Positions 57,536-64,000 of a DNA stretch of 64,000 nt are shown piece by piece. The translations under genes and the position numbers were made by a program. Under the pieces are notes generated by a model that was not told where the DNA came from, made no database searches, and saw only the letters and a list, made by a program, of their open reading frames with translations. The stretch comes from Thermoflexaceae bacterium (GTDB taxonomy: Bacteria > Chloroflexota > Dehalococcoidia > Tepidiformales > Tepidiformaceae): contig JABTUD010000002.1 in NCBI GenBank assembly GCA_015075555.1, positions 806,001-870,000 on the forward strand, given 5' to 3'. The stretch's first letter is position 1. Every line of letters starts with the position of its first letter.

Positions 57536-58828
57536 GTGACGAGCGAGATCGGCGTCGGGCTGATTGGCGTCGGAACCGTAGGCGGGGGCGTTGCCCGGGC
57601 GCTGATCGAGCGGAAGGAGTACTTCGCGCGGCAGGTCGGCGCGCCGCTGGTGGTCCGGCGGGCAGCCGTGCGCGACCTTGCCAAGCCGCGCAGCGTGGAC
57701 CTGGCGCCTGGGATCCTGACAGCAAATGTCGACGACATCCTTGGCGACCCGTCGATCGCCATCGTGGTCGAGGTGATCGGCGGGGAGGAGCCCGCGGGGA
57801 CGTACATCCGCAGGGCGCTGGCTGCCGGGAAACACGTGGTGACGGCCAACAAGGAGCTGATGGCGAAGTCCGGGCCGGAGCTGCTGGCCGAGGCGCACCG
57901 CCGGGGACTCGACATCATGTTCGAAGCGAGTGTGGGGGGCGGAATCCCCCTGATTGCGCCCCTGCGGCGCGATCTGCTGGCCAACCGGATCACCTCGATC
58001 CGCGCGATCATCAACGGAACGACGAACTACATCCTCACGTCGATGGCCCAGGAGGGCACGGGATACGCGGAGGCGCTGGCCGCGGCCCAGCAGCTTGGGT
58101 ACGCAGAACCCGACCCGACGAACGACGTCGAGGGGTACGACGCGGCCTACAAGCTGGCGATCATGGCGAGCCTCGGGTTCCGCACGCGCGTCCGGCCGTC
58201 GGACGTGCACACGGAGGGGATCAGCCGGTTGGAGGCGGTGGACTTCCGCTATGCGGCAGAGCTGGGCTACGTGATCAAGCTGCTGGCGATTGCAGAACGG
58301 ACCGATGGGAGCATTTCGGCGAGGGTGGCGCCTGTGTTCGTGCCGCAGCCCGAGCCGCTGGCCAAAGTGGACGGAGTGTTCAATGCGGTGCAGATCGTTG
58401 GCGACCTTACAGGGACCGTTCTCTTCCAGGGCCGGGGCGCCGGGGCCGAGCCAACGAGTTCGGCTGTGGTGGCGGACATCCTGGACCTGGCGCACTCGCT
58501 GGTGCTCGGCAGCCGGGAACGCAAGTACTGGGACCCGGAGGGTGACCTCCCGGTGGAGAGCATGGACCACGTGGAAACGCGGTACTATCTGCGTGTGACG
58601 GTCGGCGACAGGCCGGGCGTGCTGGCGCAGATTGCCCATGTGCTGGGCGACCACGGCGTCAGTATTGCCGCTGTGAATCAGAAGGAAGCGAATGCCGATG
58701 AGCAGACGGCGGAGCTGGTGGTGATGACGCACCGGGCGCGGGAGAGCGCCATGCAGGCGGCGCTGGCGAGCATCCGCAAGCTCGCGGTGGTGATGCGGGT
58801 GAGTTCGTTCCTGCGCGTCGAGGGGTAG
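57536..58828 (+). CDS. hom: Homoserine dehydrogenase
   Basis: A 430-residue enzyme reducing aspartate semialdehyde to homoserine in the threonine/methionine branch. The NAD(P)-binding start is VGLIGVGTVGGGVA, followed by TANKELMAKSG, the catalytic region FEASVGGGIPLI, and NGTTNYIL. ADPTNDVEGYDAAYKLAI (with the catalytic Lys) comes next. The C-terminal ACT domain (about 350-425, RYYLRVTVGDRPGVLAQIAHVLGDHGVSI) is a threonine-binding regulatory domain, so feedback inhibition is expected. The start is GTG 57536; an earlier GTG (57497) would overlap the foldase gene. It is 2 bp from the coiled-coil gene. Confidence 0.95.
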   Translation: MTSEIGVGLIGVGTVGGGVARALIERKEYFARQVGAPLVVRRAAVRDLAKPRSVDLAPGILTANVDDILGDPSIAIVVEVIGGEEPAGTYIRRALAAGKHVVTANKELMAKSGPELLAEAHRRGLDIMFEASVGGGIPLIAPLRRDLLANRITSIRAIINGTTNYILTSMAQEGTGYAEALAAAQQLGYAEPDPTNDVEGYDAAYKLAIMASLGFRTRVRPSDVHTEGISRLEAVDFRYAAELGYVIKLLAIAERTDGSISARVAPVFVPQPEPLAKVDGVFNAVQIVGDLTGTVLFQGRGAGAEPTSSAVVADILDLAHSLVLGSRERKYWDPEGDLPVESMDHVETRYYLRVTVGDRPGVLAQIAHVLGDHGVSIAAVNQKEANADEQTAELVVMTHRARESAMQAALASIRKLAVVMRVSSFLRVEG

Positions 58829-58830
58829 GA

Positions 58831-59838
58831 ATGGCCGGAGAAACCCAGGCGCAGGCGATCAGCGAAATCCTGGGCTGGCTCGAACAGCAGCTGCGCCAGG
58901 TGCGGGAGGAGCATTCTCGTTCGAACGCCCTGCTGGACCAGGTGCAGCGCCAGGTGCACGAGCTCGCGGACGATGTGAACGTGGCCGAGCGGGCGGTACG
59001 CGAGATCGACCCGAAGCTTGTCCCGTTCAAGGGAGTGCCGGAGAAGATCCGCGAGCTGGAAGAGGACGCAGAACACACGCGCCAGTCTATCTCTGGCACC
59101 CGGGCGGAGACGGAGAACGCGCTTCGGCTGTTGCGCGCGGAGGCGGAATACGACCGCCAGGAGCGGGCGGAGATGTCCCGCAGGACCGAGGCAGCGACGA
59201 GCCAGCTGGGTCTCCTTGCAGCCGATGTGGCCCAGGTGCAAAGCCAGAGCTCACAGCTTTCGCAGACAATGCAGACGCTACTCGAACGCCAGCGGGAAGT
59301 ACTGGCCCGGGTAGACCAGTTTGGGCTGCGCCTCGAGCGGGCGATTGAGGTGAACCGCGACCTCGAAGAGCGCCTGCGCGAGGTGCTGGCGCATGAGGTG
59401 GAGGATCGGTTCGACGTGGTCTTTGAGCGGTTGCAGGTTGTGGGGGAGATGGTGAAGCGGAACGAGGAGATGATTGCGCAGGCGATCGCGGAAAAGACCA
59501 TCCGCGACGATGTGCTGCAGGAGATCGGGGTCTGGCGCGAACAGCACGGCCGGATAGATGCGCGGCTGAATGTGCTGGAGGAGCTGGGGGACAGGCTGCT
59601 GGGGACAGCCGACAAGCTGCACGCCGAGATCACACTCCTGGAAGGGCGCCACCAGGGGTTGGGGGAGCGCGTCGCGGGCATCCGGCGCGACATTGCCGAA
59701 GTGGTGGACCACGTGCGCGAGGAATTCGCCAAGTACAACCAGATGATGGAGAAGCAGCGCCGCAAGCAGATACAGGTGCTCGAACAGGAGCTGCGCGAGA
59801 TGAAGTTCCATTCCTTCAGGCCGCCTGAAGAGCCGTGA
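58831..59838 (+). CDS. Long coiled-coil protein between hom and thrC
   Basis: A 335-residue protein predicted to be almost entirely alpha-helical and coiled coil. Heptad-like repeats of Leu/Val with Glu/Gln/Arg run over the whole length ([75 protein letters not shown]). There is no signal peptide or membrane helix. A short break (about 60-75, [14 protein letters not shown]) may mark a hinge. It lies 2 bp after hom and its stop overlaps the GTG start of thrC (GTGA), so it is part of the threonine operon, although a structural role is hard to link to threonine synthesis. Function unknown. Confidence 0.8.
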   Translation: MAGETQAQAISEILGWLEQQLRQVREEHSRSNALLDQVQRQVHELADDVNVAERAVREIDPKLVPFKGVPEKIRELEEDAEHTRQSISGTRAETENALRLLRAEAEYDRQERAEMSRRTEAATSQLGLLAADVAQVQSQSSQLSQTMQTLLERQREVLARVDQFGLRLERAIEVNRDLEERLREVLAHEVEDRFDVVFERLQVVGEMVKRNEEMIAQAIAEKTIRDDVLQEIGVWREQHGRIDARLNVLEELGDRLLGTADKLHAEITLLEGRHQGLGERVAGIRRDIAEVVDHVREEFAKYNQMMEKQRRKQIQVLEQELREMKFHSFRPPEEP

Positions 59839-60902
59839 GCACGACAACCGGTACGCCCCGTGGTGTGCTCTTCCAGTGGGCCGGGATCCTGCCGCTCACG
59901 GAGAGGACGCCCCGCCTTACGCTCGGCGAAGGCGATACGCCGCTGGTGCGCTCGGCGGCGCTGGAGGGGCTTTGCGGCCTCGATGAGCTCTGGTTCAAGC
60001 TGGAAAGCTGCAATCCGACGGGCTCGTTCAAGGACCGGGGGATGGTGGTTGCGGTTGCAAAGGCGGTCGAGGCCGGGGCAAAGGCGATCATGTGCGCCAG
60101 CACCGGCAACACAAGCGCGAGCGCGGCGGCCTATGCCGCGCGCTGCGGTATCGAGTGCTTCGTGCTGGTTCCCGGAGGCAAGGTTGCGGCGGGGAAGATG
60201 GCGCAGGCCGTGGCCTTCGGCAGCCGGATCCTGGAGGTCGAGGGGAACTTCGACCAGGCGTTGAACGCGGCTCGCGAGCTGACGGAGAAGCACCCCGTGG
60301 CGCTGGTGAACTCGGTGAATCCGCACCGGATTGCAGGCCAGAAGACGGCCGCATTCGAGATCTGCGAGGCGCTGGGCGATGCCCCGGACGTGCTCGCGAT
60401 CCCGGTGGGCAACGCCGGGAACATCACGGCCTACTGGAAGGGCTTCTGCGAATGCACCGAGCTGGGACGGGCAAGCGGGCATCCGCGGATGATGGGCTTT
60501 CAGGCTGCGGGCGCGGCGCCAATCGTGCACGGGGCGCCGATAGAGCAGCCACAGACTGTGGCGACGGCCATCCGGATAGGAAACCCCGCCAGCTGGCAGG
60601 GGGCAACGGCGGCGCGCGACGAGAGCGGCGGGCTCATTGCCGCGGTCACGGATGAGGAGATCCTGGAAGCCTACGAGCTGCTGGCGCGCCGCGAGGGGCT
60701 CTTTGTGGAACCTGCGAGCGCGGCCGGGGTGGCGGGACTGCTGAGGCTGGGCCGCGAAGGGCGCACACGCGGAGGCAGGGCGGTCGCAATCCTCACCGGG
60801 AACGGGCTAAAGGACCCCGACACGGCCGCGGCGCAGTATTCCCCCGACATCACCCGGGCGAAGGCCACGGTGGAGGGCGTAGAGAGAGCGCTTGGCTGGT
60901 GA
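59835..60902 (+). CDS. thrC: Threonine synthase
   Basis: A 355-residue PLP enzyme that converts O-phosphohomoserine to threonine. The PLP lysine is in [10 protein letters not shown]. The phosphate-binding loop is [16 protein letters not shown], with [16 protein letters not shown] and [15 protein letters not shown] following. It is a short, domain-I-lacking type. The start is GTG, overlapping the stop of the coiled-coil gene (GTGA), so translation is coupled. It ends the hom operon. The 185-bp gap after it holds a promoter and a 10-base palindrome. Confidence 0.96.
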   Translation: MSTTTGTPRGVLFQWAGILPLTERTPRLTLGEGDTPLVRSAALEGLCGLDELWFKLESCNPTGSFKDRGMVVAVAKAVEAGAKAIMCASTGNTSASAAAYAARCGIECFVLVPGGKVAAGKMAQAVAFGSRILEVEGNFDQALNAARELTEKHPVALVNSVNPHRIAGQKTAAFEICEALGDAPDVLAIPVGNAGNITAYWKGFCECTELGRASGHPRMMGFQAAGAAPIVHGAPIEQPQTVATAIRIGNPASWQGATAARDESGGLIAAVTDEEILEAYELLARREGLFVEPASAAGVAGLLRLGREGRTRGGRAVAILTGNGLKDPDTAAAQYSPDITRAKATVEGVERALGW

Positions 60903-61048
60903 GAGAGAGGAGGACTGTCCAGCGCGGACCCGTTCGGGCAAAGAAAAGGGGCCGGTGGAAGTGTGGAGCGGACACAGCTTCCAGCGCAGCCCACACTAGA
61001 TCTAGCACGCGCTAACCCGCGACGCAACCCCCAGGGACTGGAAATCGC

Positions 61049-61076
61049 TTGACCAACACTCCCGGCAGCCTAGACT
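61049..61076 (+). promoter_or_regulatory. Candidate promoter for a nearly leaderless message
   Basis: TTGACC (61049-61054) and TAGACT (61071-61076) are spaced by 16 bases. The -10 ends only 11 bases before the ATG of the small membrane protein at 61088, so the transcript would begin about five bases before the start codon. Confidence 0.5.
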
Positions 61077-61087
61077 TCACGTTCGGA

Positions 61088-61450
61088 ATGAGACGATTTC
61101 TTCTTCGCGCCAGTGTTCTTTCGTTCGCTTTGCTCGTCGCGGCCGGGGCCGTGGCGCCCGCCCTGGCGGCAGACTCGGGGACCGATGCCACCTCACAGAT
61201 GTGGCTGGCCTCCGCGGACGAGGAGAAGGCGCCCGGGCCGGACACTGGTCCGCTGCAGGAACGGGCGCTGTGGTCGGTGCTGGGCATTGCCGCGGCCTGT
61301 GCGGCAGGCGGGGCGTTCTACATGCTTCGCCGCAGCATGGGGCACTTCGCCAACCCCACCTGGGTCGCGCCTATCTCCATCATGCAGAGCAAGGATTCGC
61401 CCGAATCGTTTGGTGACGCGCCGCCGGAAGCCCACGGCGGCCACCACTGA
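61088..61450 (+). CDS. Small membrane protein with His-rich tail, 120 aa
   Basis: I do not recognise this family. Residues 1-28 form a signal peptide (MRRFLLRASVLSFALLVAAGAVAPALAA). A short acidic outer segment follows (about 30-55), then one TM helix (about 60-78, LWSVLGIAAACAAGGAFYML). After it comes a tail with basic and polar residues (RRSMGHFANPTWVAPI) that ends in PPEAHGGHH, a potential metal-binding site. The start at 61088 is supported by the -10 box just upstream and by the signal peptide. TTG 61049 is in the -35 and unlikely. Its stop overlaps the start of the GrpB gene by one base (TGATG). Confidence 0.7.
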   Translation: MRRFLLRASVLSFALLVAAGAVAPALAADSGTDATSQMWLASADEEKAPGPDTGPLQERALWSVLGIAAACAAGGAFYMLRRSMGHFANPTWVAPISIMQSKDSPESFGDAPPEAHGGHH

Positions 61451-61983
61451 TGCCCGGGCCCGGCGAGCGGGCGGCACAGGGCGAGCGCATCATCATCTTC
61501 GAGCATGACCCGCGGTGGCGGCTGCTCTTCGCGGAAGAAGCGGAACGCATCCGCCGGGCATGTGGAGCGGCCATCGTAGCGATCGAGCACGTGGGCAGCA
61601 CCTCGGTGCCCGGGCTGGCTGCCAAGCCCATCATCGACATCATGACCGGGGTGAGTGACCTGGCCGCGGCACACGCGCTCATCCCGGCAATGGAGCGGCT
61701 GGGCTACGAGTCAGCCGGGGCTCACGGGGTCGAAGGCAGGCTCTATTTCCGCCGCGGGGCGCCACGAAGCCACCACGTGCACATGACAGAGATGGGAAGC
61801 GCATTCTGGCGGAAGCACCTGCTCTTTCGTGACCGGCTGCGTGCGGACCCTGAGATGGCCGCCGAATACGCGGCGATGAAGCGCGCCCTCGCAGCGCAGT
61901 TTGGCACGGACCGCGATGGCTACACCGACGCCAAGACCGGGTTCATTGAACGCTGCCTTGTCGCCGCGGGCTGGAGAGACTGA
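61450..61983 (+). CDS. GrpB/UPF0157-family nucleotidyltransferase-like protein
   Basis: A 177-residue GrpB-domain protein, a branch of the nucleotidyltransferase fold. The signature is VGSTSVPGLAAKPIIDIMTGV with the GS and the Asp pair of the fold, followed by HHVHMTEMGS and LLFRDRLRADPEMAAEYAAMKRALAA. Most members have no known substrate; some are fused to dephospho-CoA kinase. It overlaps the upstream small membrane-protein stop (TGATG) and converges with the alcohol dehydrogenase gene. Confidence 0.85.
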   Translation: MPGPGERAAQGERIIIFEHDPRWRLLFAEEAERIRRACGAAIVAIEHVGSTSVPGLAAKPIIDIMTGVSDLAAAHALIPAMERLGYESAGAHGVEGRLYFRRGAPRSHHVHMTEMGSAFWRKHLLFRDRLRADPEMAAEYAAMKRALAAQFGTDRDGYTDAKTGFIERCLVAAGWRD

Positions 61984-61992
61984 GCGGACCGC

Positions 61993-63027
61993 TCAGAAAC
62001 GAAGCACTACCTTGCAGTCGCGCGGGTCGGCAAGGGCATCGAAAGCCGCTGGAAGCTCATCGAGGCTGACCTCGCGGGTCAGGAGAGGGGCGGTATCGAT
62101 GCTCCCATCGCCCAGGGCGGCGAGCGAATCGGCGAACTCCTGGGGGGTGTAGCCAAGGACGAACTGGATGGTGAGCTGCTTGTTGATGCCAACAAGCGGC
62201 CGGATGCGGTCCTCACCCATGCAGACGCCGGCAACGATGACGCGGCCCCCACGGGCGACGAGCTCCATGGCGTCTTCGAGGGTGCCTTCTACTCCAACGC
62301 ATTCGAACACGAGCGGAGCGGGGGCGCCGGCGGCGGCGAAGACAGCATCGGCAAGGTTTTCCGCGCGGGGGTCGACCACCTGGTCGGCGCCCAGGCGTGC
62401 GGCGAGCGCGCGACGGCCGGGCGCGGGGTCGCTCACGGTGACGTGGCGGATGCCATCTTTCTTGAGCCAGAGCAGGGTCATCAGTCCGATGGGGCCGGCG
62501 CCCATGATGACGGCGTGTTCGCCGGGTTGGACCTTGGCCTGGCGCACTGTGTGCATGCCCACGGCGAGCGGTTCAGTGGTGGCAGCGACCACATCGGGGA
62601 CGCTGGCGGGGATTCGCAGCAGGAGCGGCGCGCTGAGGAGAACGTATTCGCCATAGGCGCCAACAGCCTCGGACGCGTAGCCGATGCTGTAGAAGCCATT
62701 GGGGGCGCCGGCAGCGATGAGCATGGGCATGCAGGTAACGCGCGCACCTGGTTCCCATGCCTCGGCCCCGGGCCCGCACGAGACGATCTCGGCGGCGAAC
62801 TCGTGGCCCATGACGATGGGACGGGCGGTGTCGAGTGTGCTCCAGGCGGAGCGCCCCGATGCGCGCACGGTGCCTTCGATCATCTGGTCCATATGGCGGG
62901 CGGCGTGGAGGTCGCTGCCGCAGATTCCGCAGGCGAGTACGCGGGCAAGAACCTGCATCGGTCCGGGGGTAGGAAGAGGAACCTCTTCGACTGTCAGCCG
63001 GGAATCCCGGAGGACCATCGCACGCAT
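61993..63027 (-). CDS. Zinc-binding medium-chain alcohol/polyol dehydrogenase
   Basis: A 344-residue MDR dehydrogenase. Catalytic zinc ligands are in ACGICGSDLHAARH and VMGHEFAAEIV, with the following Cys/Glu of the TTEPLAVGMHTVRQA region. The Rossmann motif is IMGAGPIGLMTLL. The structural-zinc loop with its four clustered cysteines is not present, so only the catalytic zinc site is predicted. Substrate is open: threonine/sorbitol-type or a plain alcohol. ATG 63027 has GAGGTGA eight bases upstream. It is divergent from rdgB, with a 77-bp gap. Confidence 0.85.
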   Translation of the reverse strand: MRAMVLRDSRLTVEEVPLPTPGPMQVLARVLACGICGSDLHAARHMDQMIEGTVRASGRSAWSTLDTARPIVMGHEFAAEIVSCGPGAEAWEPGARVTCMPMLIAAGAPNGFYSIGYASEAVGAYGEYVLLSAPLLLRIPASVPDVVAATTEPLAVGMHTVRQAKVQPGEHAVIMGAGPIGLMTLLWLKKDGIRHVTVSDPAPGRRALAARLGADQVVDPRAENLADAVFAAAGAPAPLVFECVGVEGTLEDAMELVARGGRVIVAGVCMGEDRIRPLVGINKQLTIQFVLGYTPQEFADSLAALGDGSIDTAPLLTREVSLDELPAAFDALADPRDCKVVLRF

Positions 63028-63104
63028 GGACGTCACCTCGTGTTTCTCAGATGGCACTATACCGCCGCTTGCACGGCGACGTGCCGATTGGCGACACTCG
63101 TTCC

Positions 63105-63701
63105 ATGAGGCGGCTGCTGCTGGCGACCACGAACCCCGGCAAGGTCCGGGAGTTCCGGAGGCTGCTCGATGGCTGCGGGTTGGAGGTGGTTACGCCGGCA
63201 GACCTCGGGATAGCGGTGGAGGTGGAGGAGAACGGGGACAGCTATACCCAGAACGCTGCGCTCAAGGCGCGGGCGTTTGCGCTCGCGGGCGGTTGCCTGG
63301 CGCTGGCGGACGACTCGGGGCTGGAGGTTGATGCCCTCGGCGGCGGGCCCGGGATTCACTCGGCAAGGTATGGCGGACCGGGGCTGGACGACCGGGGCCG
63401 CGTGGGACTGCTGCTCAAGAGCCTCGCCGGGGTTGCCGGGGGGAAGCGGACGGCGCGGTACAGGGCTGTGGTGGCCGTGGCCCGGCCCGGCGGCGCGGTC
63501 CGGTGCTTCGAGGGTGTGCAGGATGGCAGCATCGCGGGCGAGGCACGGGGAGAGAACGGCTTCGGCTACGACCCGGTGTTCCTCTGGGAGGACGGGCGGA
63601 CCGTGGCGGAAATGAGCGATGAAGAGAAGGATGCAATAAGCCATCGCGGAAATGCGGTGCGCGCCGCGGCGGCCTATCTGCGCGGGTTGGGAGCTGAATG
63701 A
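63105..63701 (+). CDS. rdgB: Non-canonical purine NTP pyrophosphatase (RdgB/HAM1)
   Basis: A 198-residue nucleotide-pool sanitiser that hydrolyses dITP, XTP and related nucleotides to the monophosphate. Motifs: LLATTNPGKVREFRRLL, LADDSGLEVDALGGGPG, SARYGG, GENGFGYDPVF and SHRGNAVRAA. The gene is intact at usual length. The ATG 63105 fits the family start; no strong ribosome-binding site precedes it. Its stop overlaps the next ATG (ATGA). Confidence 0.94.
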   Translation: MRRLLLATTNPGKVREFRRLLDGCGLEVVTPADLGIAVEVEENGDSYTQNAALKARAFALAGGCLALADDSGLEVDALGGGPGIHSARYGGPGLDDRGRVGLLLKSLAGVAGGKRTARYRAVVAVARPGGAVRCFEGVQDGSIAGEARGENGFGYDPVFLWEDGRTVAEMSDEEKDAISHRGNAVRAAAAYLRGLGAE

Positions 63702-64000
63702 GCCGCTGGCTGGCCTCCCTGGGGGCTGTACTGGCCGTCTTTGCGGTGGCCGGGGTCGCGGGCCTGGTACTCACGTGCGGCGATGCCGACACAGCGATGC
63801 CCGAACCGGCGCCGTGCCCTGCGCCTTCGCCGACGCCAACGTTCCGGCGCGACCCGCTGGGCTGGTACAGGGTCACGATGGGGCGGAACACGGAGCGGCT
63901 GTACAACCTGACCGCATCGTTCCGGGACGAGTACCCCGATCGGAAGTTCTACCGGTCGGGCGGTTTCCGGCCAGCGTTTGCGCGCTACGTCGACGAGACT
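63698..64000 (+). CDS. Secreted or lipid-anchored protein, 3' end outside window
   Basis: The first 101 codons of a protein that continues past the right edge. It starts with a hydrophobic signal (MSRWLASLGAVLAVFAVAGVAGLVLTC), where the cysteine could be a lipobox, though the -1 Thr is atypical. A short Pro/Thr spacer (EPAPCPAPSPTPTF) follows, then the beginning of a folded domain rich in Tyr and Arg (GWYRVTMGRNTERLYNLTASFRD). No family can be assigned from this part. The ATG overlaps the rdgB stop by four bases (ATGA), so it is coupled to rdgB. Confidence 0.7.
   Translation, partial: MSRWLASLGAVLAVFAVAGVAGLVLTCGDADTAMPEPAPCPAPSPTPTFRRDPLGWYRVTMGRNTERLYNLTASFRDEYPDRKFYRSGGFRPAFARYVDET

Noticed and set aside
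60996-61005. CTAGATCTAG palindrome after thrC as an operator
   Set aside because: Short, isolated and without a second site. It may be a chance palindrome.
1-64000. CRISPR arrays, rRNA or tRNA genes
   Set aside because: No regularly spaced direct repeats, rRNA-like stretches or cloverleaf patterns were found in the gaps inspected. A covariance-model scan was not possible.

Overview
This window is bacterial chromosome with very high G+C content and compact, mostly leader-poor genes. Starts are often GTG, TTG and in one case probably CTG. No rRNA or tRNA gene was seen. Lipoproteins and Thr/Pro-rich secreted stalk proteins, a Gram-positive-type LexA operator (CGAAC-N4-GTTCG) in front of dinB, a class II GlpX fructose bisphosphatase and a CRISPR-free, housekeeping-rich gene mix fit an environmental Chloroflexota (perhaps Dehalococcoidia/Tepidiforma-like). 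That placement is an inference from gene style and was not tested by phylogeny.

Layout. 1-6 kb: a receiver-GGDEF protein running off the left edge, an MFS exporter, a cupredoxin lipoprotein and a MrfA/YprA-type helicase. 6-14 kb: a CAP-domain secreted protein, a HTH regulator overlapping dinB (with its SOS box), panE, and a folP-folK pair translationally linked to a JAMM protease. Then come a small secreted protein with a clear terminator, a histidine phosphatase and an M23 peptidase. 14-25 kb: a large P-type cation ATPase, an HD protein, glpX, a polytopic membrane protein, an SH3 lipoprotein, and an acyl-CoA block (two enoyl-CoA hydratase-like genes around a double-length CaiB/BaiF CoA-transferase). 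25-31.5 kb: purL, malQ, an M16 peptidase, then a decayed DD35E insertion sequence with recognisable inverted ends.

31.5-43 kb: a small tyrosine phosphatase, a DinB-fold protein, a DsbA-like protein whose two halves are in swapped order, ruvA, mutM, a kinase-fold protein without catalytic residues and a P1-type self-cleaving peptidase. The pantothenate cluster panD-panB-panC follows behind a promoter and hairpin leader, then a YkgJ-like cysteine-cluster protein, a pair of tiny paralogues built on an IKMGSVEGE motif, and uvrB. 43-50 kb: a brnT-brnA type toxin-antitoxin locus whose toxin carries an internal TGA, a repeat-like cytosolic protein, a stalked surface protein, PPK2, two flavin-binding PPOX proteins, ruvC, yebC and a nitroreductase-like gene. 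50-64 kb: a MarC-like protein and an anchored alpha/alpha-toroid protein, YceI, CYTH-CHAD, sucD, rpsF-ssb-rpsR, a PpiC foldase, hom, a coiled-coil gene and thrC, then a small membrane protein with a GrpB protein, a zinc alcohol dehydrogenase, rdgB and a partial secreted protein.

Themes. Repair and nucleotide-pool hygiene genes recur (dinB, ruvA, ruvC, mutM, uvrB, helicase, rdgB). Folate (folP, folK) and pantothenate (panE, panD, panB, panC) supply the cofactors, and hom-thrC supplies threonine. Polyphosphate/triphosphate handling is represented by PPK2 and CYTH-CHAD. The items most worth checking are the apparently circularly permuted DsbA protein, the IKMGSVEGE peptides, the interrupted brnT toxin, the CTG start of folP and the two promoter-plus-hairpin intergenic elements near 3.3 kb and 37.3 kb.
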